From JAAYUD01 sp963676865 (lineage in GTDB: Bacteria > Bacteroidota > Bacteroidia > Bacteroidales > Bacteroidaceae), in NCBI GenBank assembly GCA_963676865.2, contig CAXXSS010000001.1, positions 1,860,001 to 1,924,000 of the forward strand: a stretch of 64,000 bases of DNA. The letters are read 5' to 3'. The position numbers and the translations under genes were made by a program. The notes under the pieces are model-generated. The model did not search any database. It saw nothing but the letters and a program-made list of their open reading frames with translations, and had not been told where the DNA came from. Positions 1 through 8,148 of this stretch are shown here, one piece after another (within the stretch, counting starts at the first letter, position 1; each line of letters starts with the position of its first letter).

Positions 1-28
1 TAATCAGGTATGATTAAGAGGCTCTTAG

Positions 29-110
29 TACTCAGACCCGGGGTCGAACCGGGATGAGTTGCCCCACTGGTGTTTGAGACCAGCGCGTCTACCGATTCCG
101 CCATCTGAGC
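29..110 (-). tRNA. tRNA-Leu (anticodon CAA)
   Basis: The reverse strand folds into a class II tRNA. The acceptor stem is GCTCAGA/TCTGAGT with a G-U first pair. The anticodon stem is CTGGT/ACCAG around loop CTCAAAC, which gives anticodon CAA (reads UUG). There is a long variable arm, and the T arm contains GGTTCGACCCC. The discriminator base is A, and CCA is not encoded. It is transcribed away from the next gene and has its own promoter just upstream. Confidence 0.95.
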
Positions 111-121
111 GTTTGCGGTTG

Positions 122-152
122 CAAAGATACGCATTATTTTTTTCCTTGCAAA
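122..152 (-). promoter_or_regulatory. Promoter of tRNA-Leu
   Basis: On the minus strand, TTTGCA is followed after 17 nt by TATCTTTG. This matches the Bacteroidetes primary sigma factor consensus (TTG-type -33 box, TAnnTTTG -7 box). The -7 box ends about 12 bases before the tRNA 5' end. Confidence 0.75.
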
Positions 153-262
153 CATTTTGCTGAAAAATGGCTTTAATTTTAAAAACCTCTTGAAATATTT
201 TCTCGTCTTGAAATAATCTTTTACTTTTACGGAGTACTTAATTTTAATATCACTAACTCGCA

Positions 263-1345
263 ATGGATAAGAATAACTGTTATTGTGTGATAATGGGCGG
301 AGGTGTCGGAAGTCGGTTCTGGCCATGCAGCCGTAAGAGTTTACCGAAACAATTTTTAGATTTTTTCGGCACGGGGCGTTCGCTTTTGCAGCAAACGTTT
401 GATAGATTCAATAAAATCATTCCTACTGACAATATTTTTATTGTTACCAATGTTTTGTATGCTGATTTGGTCAAACAGCAACTCCCTCAAATGAAAGAAG
501 ATCGCATTTTGCTGGAGCCCGCACGACGCAACACGGCGCCTTGCATTCTCTGGGCTTCATATCATATCAGAGCTATCGACCCGAATGCTAATATTGTGGT
601 GGCTCCATCCGATCATCTCATATTGAAAGAAGATGAATTTAATCAGGCAGTGCAACGCGGACTCGAATTCATTTCGAAAAAAGATAAATTGCTTACGTTG
701 GGTATCAAACCCAATCGTCCTGAAACAGGGTACGGATATATTCAGATTGCCGAACAAGTGGGTGATAATTTCTATAAGGTGAAGACCTTTACCGAGAAAC
801 CCGAATTGGAACTCGCCAAATTGTTTATCAGTACCGGTGAATTCTATTGGAATTCAGGAATATTTATGTGGAATGTAAACAGTGTAATTAAAGCGAGTGA
901 GAAATTACTTCCCGAGGTCGTTCTAAAACTGAATGCCAAGAGCGATATATTCAATACACCCGAGGAACAAAATTACATCAACGAAGTATTCCCTACATGC
1001 CCGAATGTATCCATCGACTTTGGACTAATGGAAAAGGCCGACAATGTGTTTATTTCGTTGGGCGACTTCGGTTGGTCCGACTTGGGTACCTGGGGATCTC
1101 TTTATGATTTGTCGGACAAAGATGAACATCAGAACGTCACTTTAAAATGCAAATCGATGACCTACAACAGCAGCAATAACATTATTGCTATGCCCGAAGG
1201 GAAATTGGCTGTTATTGACGGCTTAGACGGCTATCTTATTACCGAAAACGACGATGTGTTGCTTATTTGCAAAAAAGACGAAGAACACACGATTCGAAAA
1301 TATGTCAATGACGTTCAGATAAAATATGGTGACGAATATATTTAA
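263..1345 (+). CDS. manC: Mannose-1-phosphate guanylyltransferase
   Basis: Makes GDP-mannose from mannose-1-phosphate and GTP in the cytoplasm, feeding mannose, fucose and other sugars into surface glycans. The N-terminal nucleotidyltransferase signature GGGVGSRFWP followed by PKQF (residues 12-31) and the later FTEKPE and WNSGIFMW segments are typical of the family. At 360 residues it has only the transferase domain; the C-terminal isomerase domain of bifunctional ManC/AlgA enzymes (about 470 residues) is missing, as is usual in Bacteroides. It stands alone. A weak -7-like TACTTTTA lies at 222-229. A strong bidirectional terminator follows. The gene symbol is by family only. Confidence 0.9.
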   Translation: MDKNNCYCVIMGGGVGSRFWPCSRKSLPKQFLDFFGTGRSLLQQTFDRFNKIIPTDNIFIVTNVLYADLVKQQLPQMKEDRILLEPARRNTAPCILWASYHIRAIDPNANIVVAPSDHLILKEDEFNQAVQRGLEFISKKDKLLTLGIKPNRPETGYGYIQIAEQVGDNFYKVKTFTEKPELELAKLFISTGEFYWNSGIFMWNVNSVIKASEKLLPEVVLKLNAKSDIFNTPEEQNYINEVFPTCPNVSIDFGLMEKADNVFISLGDFGWSDLGTWGSLYDLSDKDEHQNVTLKCKSMTYNSSNNIIAMPEGKLAVIDGLDGYLITENDDVLLICKKDEEHTIRKYVNDVQIKYGDEYI

Positions 1346-1360
1346 AGCGTCCTTACATAA

Positions 1361-1412
1361 ATAAAACAGAGGCCCTATAAGTCGATAAAGACATATAGGG
1401 CCTCTGTTTTAT
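1361..1412. terminator. Bidirectional intrinsic terminator
   Basis: A perfect 19-bp inverted repeat (1361-1379 with 1394-1412, 14-nt loop) contains GAGGCCC. It is flanked by A-runs on one side and T-runs on the other, so it can terminate both the manC-like gene and the convergent HIT gene. Confidence 0.9.
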
Positions 1413-1429
1413 AGTTACTTAAAAGTCAA

Positions 1430-1831
1430 TTATTCTTTTTGGTACTCTTCACGAATGGCTTTGGCTATGGTTTGCATTTCTTCGTCCGATAATTTAAGCT
1501 TCGGATTGGAGAAGATCATATCCGATTCCTTGTTGATTGGAATCAAATGGATATGTGCATGAGGAACTTCAAGTCCCAAAACAGCCTCACCAACCTTTTT
1601 ACAGGGGAATGCTCTCTTGATAGCCGCCGCAACGTGTTTGGCGAATACATGCATAGCCGCCAAGTCTTCGTCACTTAGATCGAAGATGTAATCCGTTTCT
1701 TGTTTCGGGACAATCAAAGTATGTCCTTTTACCATCGGGTTGATATCAAGAAATGCAAAGAACTTATCGTTCTCGGCTATCTTGTAACAAGGTATCTCTC
1801 CCCCAATAATTCTACTGAATATTGATGCCAT
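1430..1831 (-). CDS. HIT-family nucleotide hydrolase
   Basis: A 133-residue histidine-triad protein, likely a small cytoplasmic nucleoside phosphoramidase/AMP-lysine hydrolase of the HinT branch. The family signature HAHIHLIPI (H-x-H-x-H) lies near residues 91-99, and the N-terminal SIFSRIIGGEIPCYKI and GHTLIVPKQ segments are standard for HinT-like proteins. It lies 12 nt downstream of greA on the same strand, so the two are probably co-transcribed. Its precise physiological substrate cannot be read from sequence. Confidence 0.9.
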   Translation of the reverse strand: MASIFSRIIGGEIPCYKIAENDKFFAFLDINPMVKGHTLIVPKQETDYIFDLSDEDLAAMHVFAKHVAAAIKRAFPCKKVGEAVLGLEVPHAHIHLIPINKESDMIFSNPKLKLSDEEMQTIAKAIREEYQKE

Positions 1832-1843
1832 ATCTATTAAAGT

Positions 1844-2308
1844 TTAGATGGAAATCCCCACTACTTCCAAACGAATGGTACCTTTAGGTATCTTTATCTC
1901 GGCTATATCTCCTACTTTCTTTCCCAGCAGTCCTTGTGCAATAGGAGTATCTACCGATATTTTACCCGCTTTCAAATCAGCTTCGCTTTCCGAAACGATG
2001 GTATAGACCATCTTTATTCCGTTGGCAACATTCTTTATCTCTACTTTATTCAATATTTGTACGCTATCGGTCTTTAATTTCGATTCATCAATGATCTTCG
2101 CATCAGCAATAGTGCTTTTCAGTTTGTTGATACGCATTTCGAGCATACCTTGAGCCTCCTTTGCAGCATCGTATTCTGCATTCTCTGAAAGATCGCCCTT
2201 GTCGCGAGCTTCAGCAATTTGTGCTGAGATGTGCGGACGCTCTACTCCCTCCAACTGTTTCAGTTCAGCAACTAATTTTTTGTACCCGTCTTCTGACATG
2301 TATGCCAT
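1844..2308 (-). CDS. greA: Transcription elongation factor GreA
   Basis: Stimulates RNA polymerase to cleave backtracked RNA. At 154 residues it is close to the usual 158. It has the N-terminal coiled coil (KKLVAELKQLEGVERP, then AEARDKGDLSENAEYDAAKE with the acidic tip) and the C-terminal FKBP-like domain (DTPIAQGLLGKKVGDIAEI). I chose the ATG at 2308 because it starts the conserved MAYMSEDGYKKL and is preceded by GGAGG, one of few clear Shine-Dalgarno sites here. The reading frame extends 25 codons further upstream, but that part overlaps a leader hairpin and is not conserved-looking. Operon with the HIT gene. Confidence 0.95.
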   Translation of the reverse strand: MAYMSEDGYKKLVAELKQLEGVERPHISAQIAEARDKGDLSENAEYDAAKEAQGMLEMRINKLKSTIADAKIIDESKLKTDSVQILNKVEIKNVANGIKMVYTIVSESEADLKAGKISVDTPIAQGLLGKKVGDIAEIKIPKGTIRLEVVGISI

Positions 2309-2355
2309 GTTTTTTTCCTCCTTTAATTTTTTTATGATTAAATTTAGTGTACAAC

Positions 2356-2393
2356 CAAAACAAAAAAGAATTCCGACACGCACATGCCGGAAC
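2356..2393 (-). terminator. Hairpin plus U-tract in the greA leader
   Basis: On the minus strand, TTCCGGCA and TGTCGGAA form an 8-bp stem (one G-U pair) with a 6-nt loop, directly followed by a T-rich tract. It lies downstream of the greA promoter and upstream of the greA start. It is therefore either the end of the susCD transcript or an attenuator in the greA leader. Confidence 0.6.
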
Positions 2394-2415
2394 CCTTGTT
2401 GTTAAATTGTAAATG

Positions 2416-2446
2416 CAAAGATAAGTCTTTTAATTTGATTTGTCAA
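2416..2446 (-). promoter_or_regulatory. Promoter of greA
   Basis: The minus strand has TTGACA, 17 nt, then TATCTTTG, a full match to the Bacteroidetes promoter. The predicted transcript start is near 2410, which puts the hairpin at 2372-2393 inside a leader of about 100 nt. Confidence 0.8.
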
Positions 2447-2549
2447 GTAAAAAAGTATGCTTTGAAACATAAATTTATTCTTTTGTCCAATATATTAGTT
2501 CTTTACGGCTTTTTATACTTTGCATAATTACCAAAACAAGTAAACGTTT

Positions 2550-4016
2550 TTATTTGTATGCTTCGTTTTGTTCAGCTCCCAAAGCTTTATTGGCATTGAT
2601 TTCGTCTTGAGAGATGGGCAAAACTATTTTGCCGAAAGTACGATCTATTGTTTTCGCACGTTGTGTGACTGCAATGCCTCCGAATTCGTCGTCGTAAGTG
2701 ATGCTTTTGTTTTTGCGAATCAGGTCAAAAAAGCGTTGTCCTTCACCAAACAATTCTTTGCTTCGCTCGTCGAGTATCATATCGTCGCTCATCGTCGATG
2801 CCGTTGCCGGAGATAACTGGGGTGCTCTACAACGAATCTGATTAAGATAGAAGGCTGCTCCGGCAGCATTCGGGGTTGATGCGTGCAAGGAAGCTTCGGC
2901 GGCTATCAGATATATTTCGCTGAGTCTGATGACTTTGACATTCACGGCTGTCGGAGAGTCCTTGCCGTCACCTGTCAAATCTGTTCCCCCCATGTATTTA
3001 TAACAACTCCCCAAATGCACCTTTTCACTTTCGTCTTGCCCCATCACGCCCCAGCGCACGTCCGTAGCGTCTTCACTCAAGCGATTTAGAAAATAATCAC
3101 TGGCCATAAACCAGCCTGCCGCACCGCTCTTTAGTCCTTCACACATCAGATAGTAGCCCAATGAGCTGGTGCCTAGGTCAGCTTCGTTAGAATACATTGC
3201 CAATTCGAAAATACTTTCCGATCCGAATTGTTTTCCCCAAGAGGCTGCCCAGTTATCTGGAGTATAGAGGGTAAAAACGCCGCTGTTTATAATCTCTTGC
3301 GATGCTGCGAGTGCTCCATCATAGTCTTCCATATAGAGCTTTACTCTTGCTTGCTCGGCAATATTGCCATAGTAACCGATGTATCCATTTTCTTGTTTTT
3401 TATTTTCGGCAAGCAATGTCGCTCCAGCCGTAAGGTCGCTCAATACTTGTTTGTAGATATCTTCAACCGAAGCGCGGGTAGGTTGAGCATTTGCATCGAG
3501 GGTTTTAGTCACCAGTGGTACGCCGTAACTTGTTTTGTTGTAATTATAAGGCAATCCGTAGAGCCTCACCAAATCGAAGTAAACAAGCGCACGCAAGGTC
3601 AAGGCTTCGCCTTTATATTTGTCATAGTCGGTAGAACCATTAGTGGCTATCTTTGCAATATTCTCAAGCAAATTGTTGATTTGCAAGATACAGTTATACC
3701 CTGTTGCCCAAAATCCGCTATAAGAACCCGATGTTGCCGAGTGATTGAAAGTATACATCCCGTCCAACCCTCTGCCTTGCGAAGCAATAGTCAGATCGCC
3801 GCCTTTGGTATCGCCATACATAATAAAGTTACGTCCGTAATAATCCGACGATGTCATGGTACGCATTATGCCGTTTATGATGACTTTTGCATCCGAAGGA
3901 GTAGCAATGGCATCCTCCGAATTGGAAGCGTTGGTAGGTTGCATATCGAGAAAGTTATTGCACGAGCTAAGCACAATCAAGCTCAACGCTGCAATAAAGC
4001 TATATAGTCGTTTCAT
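2550..4016 (-). CDS. SusD/RagB-family surface nutrient-binding lipoprotein
   Basis: An outer-membrane lipoprotein that sits as a lid on its SusC partner and captures substrate. The signal peptide ends in the lipobox LSSC (Cys19) followed by NNFLDMQP, the usual SusD start. TPR-like helices and the C-terminal GEGQRFFDLIRKNK segment are SusD hallmarks. At 488 residues it is within the normal range. It lies 19 nt downstream of the SusC gene. No glycosidase, sulfatase, peptidase or dedicated regulator lies next to it, so the substrate cannot be guessed. Confidence 0.93.
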   Translation of the reverse strand: MKRLYSFIAALSLIVLSSCNNFLDMQPTNASNSEDAIATPSDAKVIINGIMRTMTSSDYYGRNFIMYGDTKGGDLTIASQGRGLDGMYTFNHSATSGSYSGFWATGYNCILQINNLLENIAKIATNGSTDYDKYKGEALTLRALVYFDLVRLYGLPYNYNKTSYGVPLVTKTLDANAQPTRASVEDIYKQVLSDLTAGATLLAENKKQENGYIGYYGNIAEQARVKLYMEDYDGALAASQEIINSGVFTLYTPDNWAASWGKQFGSESIFELAMYSNEADLGTSSLGYYLMCEGLKSGAAGWFMASDYFLNRLSEDATDVRWGVMGQDESEKVHLGSCYKYMGGTDLTGDGKDSPTAVNVKVIRLSEIYLIAAEASLHASTPNAAGAAFYLNQIRCRAPQLSPATASTMSDDMILDERSKELFGEGQRFFDLIRKNKSITYDDEFGGIAVTQRAKTIDRTFGKIVLPISQDEINANKALGAEQNEAYK

Positions 4017-4035
4017 CTTTTTATCCTCCTATAAA

Positions 4036-7000
4036 TTAAAATTTCAAATCGATTCCGAACACAAAAGATTTGCCCAATGGCGTTTCCCAGCCTCGTGTAC
4101 CGTAGTCGTTCACTTCTGGATCTGCCTCTTTGTATTTACTCCATGTTAACAGGTTGGTTGTATTGAAGAATACCCGGGCATTTGCAATCCACACTTTCTG
4201 TGTTAGGATACGAGGTAGCGTATAGCCCAACGACATGCTTTTCAGGCGCAAGTAGCTGGCATTATAAATATGACGAGACGAATATTGTATGGCGTCTTCC
4301 AAATCGATGCCTCGAATCTGAGGTTGTGAACCATTCGGATTTGATGCCGTCCACATGTTTTTGTAGTAGCTCTTGGCCCTGATTCGTTCCCAATAATAAC
4401 CATCGTCGGCAACATCCTTATAGGCGCCGTCATACAGATTGCCTCCTATCTTATAAGCGAAGTTCATATTCAGGTCGAAGCCTTTATAAGTAAGGTTTGT
4501 ATTGAAGCCGCCATATACATCGGGTACGGCATTGCCTATAATGGCATAATTGGCGTTGTTATAATCATAAGTTGCTCCACGGCCGTTGTATATAAAGTCG
4601 CCCGATGTCTTACTGTTGGGATTGTTCACATAATACACACTCTTGCCATTCGTCTTATCCACTCCAGCCCATTCGTAACCGTAAAAAGCGAGCGTCGACT
4701 GTCCCTCTCGATAAATAAATTGAGCACGATCGTCGCCTCCCGTGGGGTCGTCCCATATGATAGTTGCTCCCTGATAGAGTTTCTTTACTTTACTGCTCAA
4801 GAACGAAGCATTTGCCGAAGCCGTCCAATTCAGATTGCGATTTTTGATAATATCGCCCGATAATTCTATTTCAAGCCCGTGGTTATTGATACGTCCAATG
4901 TTTCTCAGTGTGGACGAGAATCCTGTAACCGTAGAGATGGGCACGTCCTGAAGAAGGTTTTTCGAAGTGCGGCTGTAGTACTCGATACTACCACGCACGC
5001 GATCTTTCCAAAAGCCGAAATCAACCCCGACATTATACGTATAACTTGTTTCCCAAGAAAGTTTTTTGTCTGCAATGGTAGAGAGTGTGCCGCCTGGTTG
5101 CCCCATGTATTTGTCGCTATAGGTCACCAAGTTCATGTATCCGTAATCATTATTAGGCAGCGTTCCATTTACACCATACGACGCTCTGAATTTCAAGGTG
5201 CTCACCGTAGGCAGACTCTCCATAAAGTTCTCGTTGCGTATATTCCACGAACCGGCAATGGACCAGAAGTCACCCCACCGAGAACTTTTGCTCAGTCGAG
5301 ACGAACCGTCACGCCGATAGCTCACCGAAGCATAATACTTCTCTGCATAATTATAGTCCAGCTTGCTCAATACCGACAGCATCGAGTTGCCCCAGTTATA
5401 ACCGGAGGCTGAATAAGATCCGGCTGTTGAAATAGTGTGGAGCATACTCGTCGGGAGATTTGTTCCCGTAGCCCGAGTATAGTCCGTCTTATTCTTTTCG
5501 GCTTCAAAACCGATCATTGCCTGCAAAGAATGCGATCCAAACATTTGACTGTAGTTTGCTGTTGTGCTCGATACCATTTTCTCATAAATAGTCCGCATCT
5601 CATCTATCTCTCCATTTTCAGAGGATGCGCTAAAGTGATTGGCGCTATAATACAAATGGTCTTTCACATTCGTGTTGTCGTACGAGAAAAGAGACCGCAC
5701 ATAGAGCGTAGGCATCAAATGAACCGTTACAGATTCCGTAGCCGATAGTTTATTATCGTTAGAGCTGTTTTCCCACTGTTTGTTGTAATAAAGAGAGTTG
5801 TAGGCGTAGCTTCCATATCTCGAAGTCCAAGGGTTACCGGTTTTGTAATCGGTAGGCCAATACATGCCCCACAGCAGATTTCGAGTTTGCATGAAGAGGT
5901 TATCAGCAGTGGACCGCGTATCGTTATACCCAGCAGTCGAAGTATGGCTGATGGCTACATTCGTTCCGACTTCAAGAAAGCTACCTATCTTGGTATTCAA
6001 GTTCAACCGGCCACTGAAACGGTCGAACGAATTGACCTTGATGCGTCCCTCGTCCTTTGTGTAGCTGAAGGAACTATAGTAGTTTGTCGTAGGCGATGCT
6101 CCACTTACTGAGAAACCATAATTCTGGTAGGTCGCCGTACGAAAATAAGCCTTATTCCAATCGAAGTAATGACCCGCCCGACCGGAATTGTCATAGTCGC
6201 TGATATTGATAGCGGCGTCGAGGCCCGTATCGCTTGAAGAGAACTGGTAGCCATGTTTATTGAATTTCTTGTTCAACTGCCCCAGAGCATACGTGTTGGC
6301 CACCGCGTCCGAGTTGCCGTTAGAGGTTTTATAATCATGCAAAACCATATATAGCATTTTGACTTGTTGCTCATTGCTTGCCGCCTCATAATTATCGGTA
6401 GCCCAGCAGGGAGTGAATCCCACAGAGAAGTTAAAGTTTACAGACGGTTTCCCTTCTTTTCCTTTTCTAGTGGTGATGAGGATCACTCCGTTAGCTGCCC
6501 GCGAGCCATATAGCGAAGATGCCGCCGCATCTTTCAGTATCGAAATCGATTCAATATCCTCAGGATTTAACGAGTTCATCACATTATTGGTTGAATAAAT
6601 GTAGCTGCTCATTTGTCCAACATTACCCGATGCCATAGGTACACCGTCAATCACATACAACGGTTCATTCGTGGCATTCATCGAACCGATACCCCTGATT
6701 CTGATATTTGGAGTAGCTCCCGCCTGTCCACTGGTATTCGTTACCTGAAGTCCCGAGACTTTTCCGCTCAAAGCGTTTTCGAATGTAGTGACGGGTATAT
6801 CTTTTAAAGCATCCTGTTTCACAAGTGCCGCCGATCCGCTATAGCTGCTTTTCTTGGCAGTACCATAAGCCACAACCATAACTTCGTCGAGTTGTTTCAC
6901 AACTTCCTGCAATTTCACATTTAGCACCGAACGGCTGCCCGGTTTGATTTTCTGCGTGACATAGCCGATAAAAGAAAAGGCCAATGTCCCTGATTCAGTA

Positions 7001-7200
7001 CAACGTATGGAATAGTGACCGTTAGAGTCGGAGGTAGTGCCATTTGAGGTTCCCGCTTCCATGATTGTTGCTCCAACAACAGGAGCCCCAGACTCGTCGG
7101 TAATTATTCCCGTTACAAATTTGCCGACTCCTTGCGAATAAATGTTGCTTGAAAAAGCCAAAGCAAGGAGAAGTAAGAAATAAAACAATCTTTTTTTCAT
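4036..7200 (-). CDS. SusC/RagA-family TonB-dependent outer-membrane transporter
   Basis: A 22-strand outer-membrane channel that imports the ligand bound by SusD, powered by TonB-ExbBD. After a signal peptide (cleavage near YSQ, residue 23) comes the carboxypeptidase-regulatory-like domain (about residues 28-100, GAPVVGATIMEAGTSNGTTS). Then come the TonB-box/plug start (DEVMVVAYGTAKKSSYSGS), the plug with NIRIRGIGSMNATNEPLYVIDGVP (split here: NIRIRGIG, then PLYVIDGVP) and the beta barrel to residue 1054, ending in the aromatic-charged tail GIDLKF. The N-terminal extension seen in anti-sigma-signalling SusC proteins is absent, so it is not evidently controlled by an ECF/anti-sigma pair. Confidence 0.95.
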   Translation of the reverse strand: MKKRLFYFLLLLALAFSSNIYSQGVGKFVTGIITDESGAPVVGATIMEAGTSNGTTSDSNGHYSIRCTESGTLAFSFIGYVTQKIKPGSRSVLNVKLQEVVKQLDEVMVVAYGTAKKSSYSGSAALVKQDALKDIPVTTFENALSGKVSGLQVTNTSGQAGATPNIRIRGIGSMNATNEPLYVIDGVPMASGNVGQMSSYIYSTNNVMNSLNPEDIESISILKDAAASSLYGSRAANGVILITTRKGKEGKPSVNFNFSVGFTPCWATDNYEAASNEQQVKMLYMVLHDYKTSNGNSDAVANTYALGQLNKKFNKHGYQFSSSDTGLDAAINISDYDNSGRAGHYFDWNKAYFRTATYQNYGFSVSGASPTTNYYSSFSYTKDEGRIKVNSFDRFSGRLNLNTKIGSFLEVGTNVAISHTSTAGYNDTRSTADNLFMQTRNLLWGMYWPTDYKTGNPWTSRYGSYAYNSLYYNKQWENSSNDNKLSATESVTVHLMPTLYVRSLFSYDNTNVKDHLYYSANHFSASSENGEIDEMRTIYEKMVSSTTANYSQMFGSHSLQAMIGFEAEKNKTDYTRATGTNLPTSMLHTISTAGSYSASGYNWGNSMLSVLSKLDYNYAEKYYASVSYRRDGSSRLSKSSRWGDFWSIAGSWNIRNENFMESLPTVSTLKFRASYGVNGTLPNNDYGYMNLVTYSDKYMGQPGGTLSTIADKKLSWETSYTYNVGVDFGFWKDRVRGSIEYYSRTSKNLLQDVPISTVTGFSSTLRNIGRINNHGLEIELSGDIIKNRNLNWTASANASFLSSKVKKLYQGATIIWDDPTGGDDRAQFIYREGQSTLAFYGYEWAGVDKTNGKSVYYVNNPNSKTSGDFIYNGRGATYDYNNANYAIIGNAVPDVYGGFNTNLTYKGFDLNMNFAYKIGGNLYDGAYKDVADDGYYWERIRAKSYYKNMWTASNPNGSQPQIRGIDLEDAIQYSSRHIYNASYLRLKSMSLGYTLPRILTQKVWIANARVFFNTTNLLTWSKYKEADPEVNDYGTRGWETPLGKSFVFGIDLKF

Positions 7201-7236
7201 AAACTAAACTTAATTAATGTCATTCGTTAAACGATG

Positions 7237-7267
7237 CAAATGTATTTTATTATTTGCATTAAGTCAA
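7237..7267 (-). promoter_or_regulatory. Promoter of the susCD operon
   Basis: The minus strand has TTGACT, 17 nt, then TACATTTG, matching the Bacteroidetes consensus. It lies about 37 bp ahead of the SusC start codon. Confidence 0.75.
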
Positions 7268-7572
7268 ATTTATGAAAAGAAATATTTAAATATATATTAA
7301 AAAGTAATATAAATTAGTATTATTATGTCTTTTTGATTTAGCCAACTACTCTAAATATAGAATAAAGATGATGTTAATGTCTTATTTGTTAATAAAGCAG
7401 AACTATATAACTAAAAAGGGCAATATATGAATGAATAGTTCACTAATAGGAACCAAATTGGAGCTGTTCTTAAACAAACGTTTAGATAGGATTGTTCTAA
7501 GTATTCAAGATAATAGGATATCGCTAGTCTCTTGTGGTAAATTCAATGGTCTTTTCAATTCGTAGGTAATGA

Positions 7573-7885
7573 CTCCTTCGCTTACCTCCCGTGTATGGAA
7601 GTGGTCCGGTTCTTCTCTAAGAGAAGGTGTTTTGTACACATCTTATTGAATCATGGTTATTGTATTTAAGGCATTTTTGTTGACTCATTAAGGTTTTGTT
7701 GTTCCACATATGTGATTCAGTTAACTCATATATGTGGAACGACATCCGTCTTAGGACAAAATATAAAATCATTCTCATATGAACCAACTTTCATTAGTAT
7801 GTCTCACAGACTTCACCCTTTTAAAAAGGTATTCTGGAATGTTTAAAAGCATTTCTGGCAATGTAAATGTGCCTTGAGGTCTCTT
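7573..7885 (+). repeat. Dispersed non-coding repeat, copy A
   Basis: This stretch aligns by eye with the reverse complement of 43641-43985. A 33-nt block at 7622-7654 is identical to 43900-43932 read on the other strand. Around it are shorter matches (GTATGGAAG, CGGTTCTT, TTGACTCATT, GTCTTAG, GAACCAA, GTATGTCTCACA). In the middle sits a short palindromic array at 7701-7740. The edges are approximate and no coding potential is seen. Confidence 0.75.
7701..7740. repeat. Palindromic pair with 22-bp spacing (locus A)
   Basis: Two copies of a 10-bp palindromic core, CACATATGTG at 7705-7714 and CATATATGTG at 7727-7736, stand 22 bp apart, separated by the linker ATTCAGTTAACT. Together they form a 15-bp inverted repeat with one mismatch bounded by GTTCC and GGAAC. 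The same core and outer bases recur at 43767-43856. Confidence 0.85.
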
Positions 7886-8148
7886 GAAAGCTATGCTTGG
7901 ATAAGAAAGTATCAGAATGTCTATGAATATTCACCTCTTACGTAATTACGGAAAAAGGATAAAGTGGAATGCCATTCCTATCGACCTAATATAGCCTCCA
8001 TGGGGCATGTGTGTTGTGAGTTTTCGAAACGATTTATCGGCGTTTAAAAATACTATTAGGGTTCTTTGAGGAGCTATTGCTACAAATTTATATGCGAAGC
8101 TTAAGTCCGTATCTTATCAATTTGTTGATGATGCCTATTGTATCGTGC

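Larger units (their letters stand above)
7268..8148. other. Gene-free interval A
   Basis: An 880-bp interval between the S66 lipoprotein gene and the susCD promoter with no convincing open frame. About 7573-7885 is related to the interval at 43641-43985 in inverted orientation, and 7898-7948 is related to 28846-28895. The first 170 bp is very A+T-rich. No protein, tRNA or known riboswitch is recognised. Confidence 0.7.

Noticed and set aside
1..110. tRNA-Leu as an integration site of a genomic island
   Set aside because: No repeat of the tRNA 3' end is seen nearby in the window and the adjacent gene is an ordinary biosynthetic gene; the region 3' of the tRNA lies outside the window.
3228..4007. 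Long plus-strand frame of 259 codons opposite susD
   Set aside because: It is the antisense shadow of the susD gene; the minus-strand product has a clear family match and lipobox.
7268..8148. Retron or DGR non-coding RNA with a variable stem
   Set aside because: No reverse transcriptase gene exists in the window, and the array symmetry differs from an msr/msd layout.
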